Origin: DATGMB01 sp035293845
GTDB taxonomy: Bacteria > Acidobacteriota > Terriglobia > Bryobacterales > Bryobacteraceae
Length of the DNA stretch: 16,457 nt
Direction of reading: 5' to 3'
Assembly: GCA_035293845.1 (NCBI GenBank)
Contig: DATGMB010000178.1
Span: 1 to 16,457 of the forward strand
Part shown: positions 13,396-16,457 of the stretch, one piece after another
Layout: each line of letters starts with the position of its first letter
How positions within the stretch are numbered: position 1 is the first letter of the stretch
Made by a program: the position numbers and the translations under genes
The notes under the pieces: generated by a model
The model's input: the letters and a program-made list of their open reading frames with translations, nothing else
Told to the model about the DNA's origin: nothing
Database searches by the model: none

Positions 13396-13688
13396 TAGCG
13401 GGGAGCGGTGAGTTCGGCGAGGAGTCTGGCGCGTCCGCGTTCTTTCACCTGGGCCGCCAGTTCCCGCATTGCAGCTTCGGTGATCACGCGGCCCTCGCCC
13501 CGCGCCAGCGAAGATCGAGTCTCATCCAGAGTGAGAAGGAATTCGACCCGCTGGCGCTCTCGCTCTTCCCAAAGGGCGAGAGCTTCGCGCATGACATCTT
13601 CTTCCGAGTGGAGCCTTCCCGTTTGAATCGCTCGCTGGGCGAATGCCTTCTGGTCCGGGGTGAGTTCGACATCCATCGTCTTCAGCAT
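13395..13688 (-). CDS. ParD-like antitoxin of a type II toxin-antitoxin pair
   Basis: A 97-residue protein whose N-terminal half ('VELTPDQKAFAQRAIQTGRL' to 'EEDVMREALALWEERE') has the ribbon-helix-helix pattern of ParD/CC2985-type antitoxins. It would bind DNA as a dimer to autoregulate, and the charged C-terminal helix region would wrap the toxin. The stop overlaps the toxin ATG by one base (TAATG), giving tight translational coupling. The start may be 13688 or the in-frame ATG at 13676: TATGCT (13689-13684) with TTGCCG (13713-13708) 18 bases upstream would place a promoter correctly for the second. It lies 38 bases downstream of a TIGR03435 gene on the same strand. The antitoxin is intact although the toxin is broken. 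Confidence 0.82.
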   Translation of the reverse strand: MLKTMDVELTPDQKAFAQRAIQTGRLHSEEDVMREALALWEERERQRVEFLLTLDETRSSLARGEGRVITEAAMRELAAQVKERGRARLLAELTAPR

Positions 13689-13726
13689 ACGGTGAAACCT
13701 GATATCGCGGCAAGCGGCGCGCGGTC

Positions 13727-14470
13727 CTAATTCTCGCCGGGCTTTTCCGCGCGGTCAATCACGAGAATCTCGACGGGCAGGCGCTGCGCCTCGAGCTTGA
13801 GGCCGAGCTGTTCCTGGATGGCGCTGAACAGCGACGGCTTGGAGGAATCGGCGGCATCGTCGGGCGCCCATTCGAGCTTGAAATCGAAGGCGCCGGAGAT
13901 GCCGGTGCGGTCGATCACGGGCCGGTCGAGGATGCCGGAGAGAGTGGTGGCGAAAGAATCCATGTTGGCGCCCTTGAAAATTGCCCTCCCCCGGCCCCAG
14001 TTCCACGAACTGTTGTCGGGATGCTCGGCTCTCTGCAATTTCGGACCGCTCCTGGCGACGGTCAGGGCATAGGCGGGCGTGGTCTTGGTCTCATGGTGGG
14101 CCGCCAGTTGGAAGCGTTCGGCTAACAGCGCCTGCATGGCACTGCGCAAAGCGTCGTCCCCGAGATCGCTGTTGCCGAGCGCCTTAGAAAGGCTGTCCTC
14201 CAGCTTGGCTTCGATGGTGTAGCGGTCGGTATCCAGCCATTTCGGACCACCGGAGATCTGATACTCCTTGACTTGATACGCCATCATGATCAAGTGCTTG
14301 AGCGTCATGTTGCGAACGCGGATACGGCCGGCGGTCATGTTCCAGCCGGAGTCATTCGAGTTCTGATCGCCGGGCTTGACGGAAGCGGCTTCGAATACGT
14401 ACTTCTGTACTTCGGTGGGCTGAGCGGCAAGGCTGAGGCCGGCAGCCAGAAAAGCGAGGGCGGCGCGCAC
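13727..14470 (-). CDS. TIGR03435-family secreted protein (DUF3738), copy 2
   Basis: A 247-residue member of the Solibacter paralogous family TIGR03435; its function is unknown. Starting at the GTG (14470) gives a clean signal peptide ('VRAALAFLAAGLSLAAQ'). GAGG in the 4-base gap before it supports this over an ATG at 14506 that would overlap the previous gene. Family motifs are 'FEAASVKPG' near 26, 'MTLKHLIMMAYQVKEYQISG' near 55, 'GGPKWLDTDRYTI' near 74, 'LLAERFQLAAHHETKTTPAY' near 111, 'SGPKL', and the diagnostic C terminus 'PVEILVIDRAEKPGEN'. It is the downstream copy of a tandem pair and is followed by the antitoxin gene. Confidence 0.88.
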   Translation of the reverse strand: MRAALAFLAAGLSLAAQPTEVQKYVFEAASVKPGDQNSNDSGWNMTAGRIRVRNMTLKHLIMMAYQVKEYQISGGPKWLDTDRYTIEAKLEDSLSKALGNSDLGDDALRSAMQALLAERFQLAAHHETKTTPAYALTVARSGPKLQRAEHPDNSSWNWGRGRAIFKGANMDSFATTLSGILDRPVIDRTGISGAFDFKLEWAPDDAADSSKPSLFSAIQEQLGLKLEAQRLPVEILVIDRAEKPGEN

Positions 14471-14474
14471 GTCC

Positions 14475-15200
14475 TCAATTCTCGCCCGGCTTTTCGGCGC
14501 GGTCAATGACGAGAATCTCCACCGGAACGTGGCGGGATTCCAGCTTCAGGCCGAGTTGTTCCTGGAGCGCGGTGAAGATCGTCGGGCCGCCGGAATCGCC
14601 GGTTTCGTCCGGCGACCATTCGAGCGTGAAATCGAATTTGCCCGGCAGGGCGGTCTGATCCACCACCGGAAGATCGAAGCGCGAGGAAAGAAGCGACGCC
14701 AGCCGGTCCATGGAGATGCCGCGGCACGTCAGTTTGCCCCTGCCTCCCTTGCTGGAACTGCCGTTATAGTCGCTCCTGGCGAGCTTCGGGCCGCTCTTCG
14801 ATACCAGAAGCGCATAGGCGGACATCTCCCTGCTCTCCTTGTGCAAGGCCAACTGGTAGCGCTCGGCGAGGAGGGACTGCATGGCGAGGCGCATGGCGGT
14901 GTCGTCCTGATCGACTTGGGTGTCGTCCGGCAGCTTGGCGACGATGCTCCAACGGTCGCCATCGAGCCACTTGGGGCCGCCGGCGACCTGGTATTGCTTC
15001 ACGTCGTACGCCACCATGATCAACTGCCGCAGGTTCATGTTCTCGATCTTGAGCTCCAGTTTGCTGGAGTGCCATCCGCTGCCGGAATAGTTCGGATCGG
15101 GCGCCTTGATCGCGGCGGCTTCGAAGACAACCTTCTTCTCCGGCGCCTGGGCGGCGGCCGCGGCGGAAAGCACCAGGGCGGCGAAAGCGTGGCGAAGCAT
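14475..15200 (-). CDS. TIGR03435-family secreted protein (DUF3738), copy 1
   Basis: A 241-residue exported protein with signal peptide 'MLRHAFAALVLSAAAAAQA', of the same family as its downstream neighbour. It shows 'VFEAAAIKAPD' near 25, 'NMNLRQLIMVAYDVKQYQVA' near 54, 'GGPKWLDGDRWSI' near 74, 'LLAERYQLALHKESREMSAY' near 109, 'SKSGPKL' near 134 and the C terminus 'PVEILVIDRAEKPGEN', identical in its last 16 residues to copy 2. GGAGG 6 bases before the ATG supports the start. Only 4 bases separate it from copy 2, so both are translated from one transcript. The ends are far more conserved than the middle (residues about 135-160), which suggests duplication followed by divergence of a variable region. 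No biochemical role is known for the family. Confidence 0.9.
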   Translation of the reverse strand: MLRHAFAALVLSAAAAAQAPEKKVVFEAAAIKAPDPNYSGSGWHSSKLELKIENMNLRQLIMVAYDVKQYQVAGGPKWLDGDRWSIVAKLPDDTQVDQDDTAMRLAMQSLLAERYQLALHKESREMSAYALLVSKSGPKLARSDYNGSSSKGGRGKLTCRGISMDRLASLLSSRFDLPVVDQTALPGKFDFTLEWSPDETGDSGGPTIFTALQEQLGLKLESRHVPVEILVIDRAEKPGEN

Positions 15201-15264
15201 GGGGGACCTCCGGCTATTTGACGCTCAAACCGGCAAATGGTTGACTGCGGTAAGCTAATTCGTC
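15201..15264. promoter_or_regulatory. Divergent promoter region between TIGR03435 pair and amidohydrolase
   Basis: GGAGG at 15211-15207 (minus) is the ribosome site of the TIGR03435 gene. Just upstream, TTTGACGCTCAAA (15217-15229) is a palindrome with 5-base arms around CGC, flanked on each side by CCGG, and may be an operator. On the plus strand TAAGCT (15251-15256) ends 8 bases before the amidohydrolase ATG and is a weak -10. Confidence 0.35.
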
Positions 15265-16457
15265 ATGAAAACCGGTATCGCGTTTCTGATTGCCGCCGGG
15301 CTTGCCGCCGCGCAGCCCATCGTCATCCGCACCACGACGATCCTCGACGGCAAGGGCCACGTGCTGAAGAACAAGGAGATCGTCGTCGAAAACGGGCGCA
15401 TCGCGCGGATCGCGGACGCGAAGCAGAAGCCCACCATCGATCTCAGCGGGCTGACCGTGATGCCGGGATGGATCGACACCCACACGCATCCCGTCTGGTT
15501 TTTCAACCAGGATCAGCGCCTCGAGCAGTTCGGCGGCCGCGGCGGCAAGACCCCGCCGCAGCAGGCGGCGCTGTACTGCGAAGCGAACCTCTACGCCACG
15601 CTCATGGGAGGATTCACGACCGTGCAGAGCGTAGGCGCGGAGTTCGATAAGAACCTCCGCGACATGATCAACGCCGGGGCGATCCCCGGCCCGCGCCTGC
15701 TGACCTCGCTGACGCCGATCACGGAGCGCACCGGCACGCCCGAGCAGATCCGGGCGTTCGTCGACAAGAACAAGGCGAACGGCGCGGACCTCATCAAGCT
15801 CTTCGCGACGGCGAGCATCCGCGACGGCGGCAAGATGACCATGACGCCGGAGCAGATCCAGGCGGCGTGCGGCGAGGCCAATCAAGCCGGGCTTCGGACG
15901 CTGGTGCATGCGCACTCTTCCGACGGCGCGCGGGCGTCGGTGGAAGCGGGCTGCACAACGATCGAGCACGGCACGTTTCTGGACGACGAAACGCTCAAGC
16001 TGATGGCGGCGCGCGGCGCATTCTTCGACCCCAATTTCCTGGTGCTGCACAATTATTTGGATAATAAGCCGAAGTTCCTGGGGATCGGCAACTACACGGA
16101 GGAAGGCTTCGCTTACATGGAAAAGGGCCTGCCGCTGGTGGCGGACGTGATCCGGCGCGCGCGCAAAGCGGGAGTGAAAATCGTGCTCGGAACGGACGGC
16201 GTGGCCGGCGCGCACGGGCGCAACGCCGAGGAGTTCATCTATCGGGTGAAGGACGGCGGCGAGACGCCGATGAACGCGCTGATGAGCGGAACGTCCGTGG
16301 CGGCGGAGTCGCTGCGCATGAGCGACCAGATCGGCGCGGTCGTCGAAGGCTTGCAGGCCGACCTGGTGGCGACGGCGGGAAATCCGCTGGAGGACATCAC
16401 GGCGGTGCGGCGCGTGGCCTTCGTGATGAAGGGCGGGAAGGTGTATAAGGAAGCGGC
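15265..16457 (+). CDS. Exported imidazolonepropionase-like amidohydrolase (3' end beyond window)
   Basis: 397 residues are visible and the frame is open at the right edge. An N-terminal signal peptide (MKTGIAFLIAAGLAAAQ) suggests export. The rest is a metal-dependent amidohydrolase of the imidazolonepropionase-like group (COG1228), which includes Xaa-Arg and prolidase-like dipeptidases. The N-terminal beta-sandwich (18-65) precedes 'GWIDTHTHP' (H73, H75, metal pair). The bridging lysine is K178 in 'ADLIKLF', then 'VHAHS' (H215, H217), 'IEHGTF' (H235) and the catalytic aspartate D311 in 'LGTDG'. 'GLQADLVAT' near 362 opens the return to the beta-sandwich. Typical members are about 420-430 residues, so only some 25-40 are missing. 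Peptide or cyclic-amide hydrolysis is likely; the substrate is not readable. It is divergent from the TIGR03435 pair. Confidence 0.9.
   Translation, partial: MKTGIAFLIAAGLAAAQPIVIRTTTILDGKGHVLKNKEIVVENGRIARIADAKQKPTIDLSGLTVMPGWIDTHTHPVWFFNQDQRLEQFGGRGGKTPPQQAALYCEANLYATLMGGFTTVQSVGAEFDKNLRDMINAGAIPGPRLLTSLTPITERTGTPEQIRAFVDKNKANGADLIKLFATASIRDGGKMTMTPEQIQAACGEANQAGLRTLVHAHSSDGARASVEAGCTTIEHGTFLDDETLKLMAARGAFFDPNFLVLHNYLDNKPKFLGIGNYTEEGFAYMEKGLPLVADVIRRARKAGVKIVLGTDGVAGAHGRNAEEFIYRVKDGGETPMNALMSGTSVAAESLRMSDQIGAVVEGLQADLVATAGNPLEDITAVRRVAFVMKGGKVYKEA

Noticed and set aside
15241..15256. TTGACT (15241) paired with TAAGCT (15251) as a sigma-70 promoter
   Set aside because: Only 4 bases separate the hexamers, far from the required spacing of about 17, so they cannot work as a -35/-10 pair.
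15214..16215. Minus-strand open frame of 333 codons opposite the amidohydrolase
   Set aside because: Rich in Arg/Val/Leu with no family features; the plus strand holds every amidohydrolase metal-binding motif in one uninterrupted frame.

Overview
The window is GC-rich, densely packed bacterial DNA, most likely from a soil acidobacterium of the Solibacter/Bryobacterales type. The main evidence is a tandem pair of TIGR03435-family secreted proteins, a paralogous family known chiefly from Candidatus Solibacter usitatus and relatives. A large Oar-like TonB-dependent receptor with an N-terminal carboxypeptidase-regulatory domain is also typical of that group. No rRNA, tRNA, CRISPR array, insertion sequence or replication origin was seen. 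No stretch over 300 bases lacks a gene; the longest intergenic gap is 88 bases.

Layout, left to right: (1) a small zinc-cluster/HTH-like hypothetical protein that may continue past the left edge (to 562); (2) a DUF457/YdjM-type membrane metal-dependent hydrolase (623-1618); (3) on the minus strand, an amidase (2941-4017) followed 5 bases later by an AzgA-type purine permease (1622-2935), probably one operon; (4) glucuronate isomerase uxaC (4101-5504), divergent from the amidase across an 83-base spacer holding a perfect 14-base palindrome; (5) on the minus strand, a TonB-dependent receptor (6648-9974) and, 13 bases downstream, a secreted Ca2+-dependent phosphoinositide-type phospholipase C (5510-6634); (6) a secreted RNase T2 (10063-10710, minus) and a SLATT-type two-TM protein (10738-11421, plus), whose start codons are only 27 bases apart around one palindromic -10 element; (7) a PLP-dependent threonine/serine dehydratase (11425-12363, minus) divergent from an endonuclease/exonuclease/phosphatase-fold hydrolase (12405-13091); (8) a ParD-like antitoxin whose partner ParE-like toxin is broken by a one-base frameshift (13106-13688, minus); (9) two tandem TIGR03435 proteins (13727-15200, minus); (10) divergently, an imidazolonepropionase-like amidohydrolase (15265 to the right edge, incomplete).

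Most genes are scavenging and catabolic functions of a soil heterotroph: uptake across the outer membrane, phospholipid and RNA hydrolysis, purine/amide use, uronate isomerisation, amino-acid deamination and peptide/amide hydrolysis. Several genes have a TANNNT-like hexamer only 6-12 bases before the start codon and little or no Shine-Dalgarno sequence, which suggests very short or absent 5' leaders.

The best candidate for something undescribed is the RNase T2/SLATT pair. SLATT proteins are predicted membrane-perturbing effectors that normally accompany a nucleotide-based sensor. This one stands alone and appears to share a symmetric promoter with a secreted RNase whose second active-site motif is atypical. 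The functional link is inference only.
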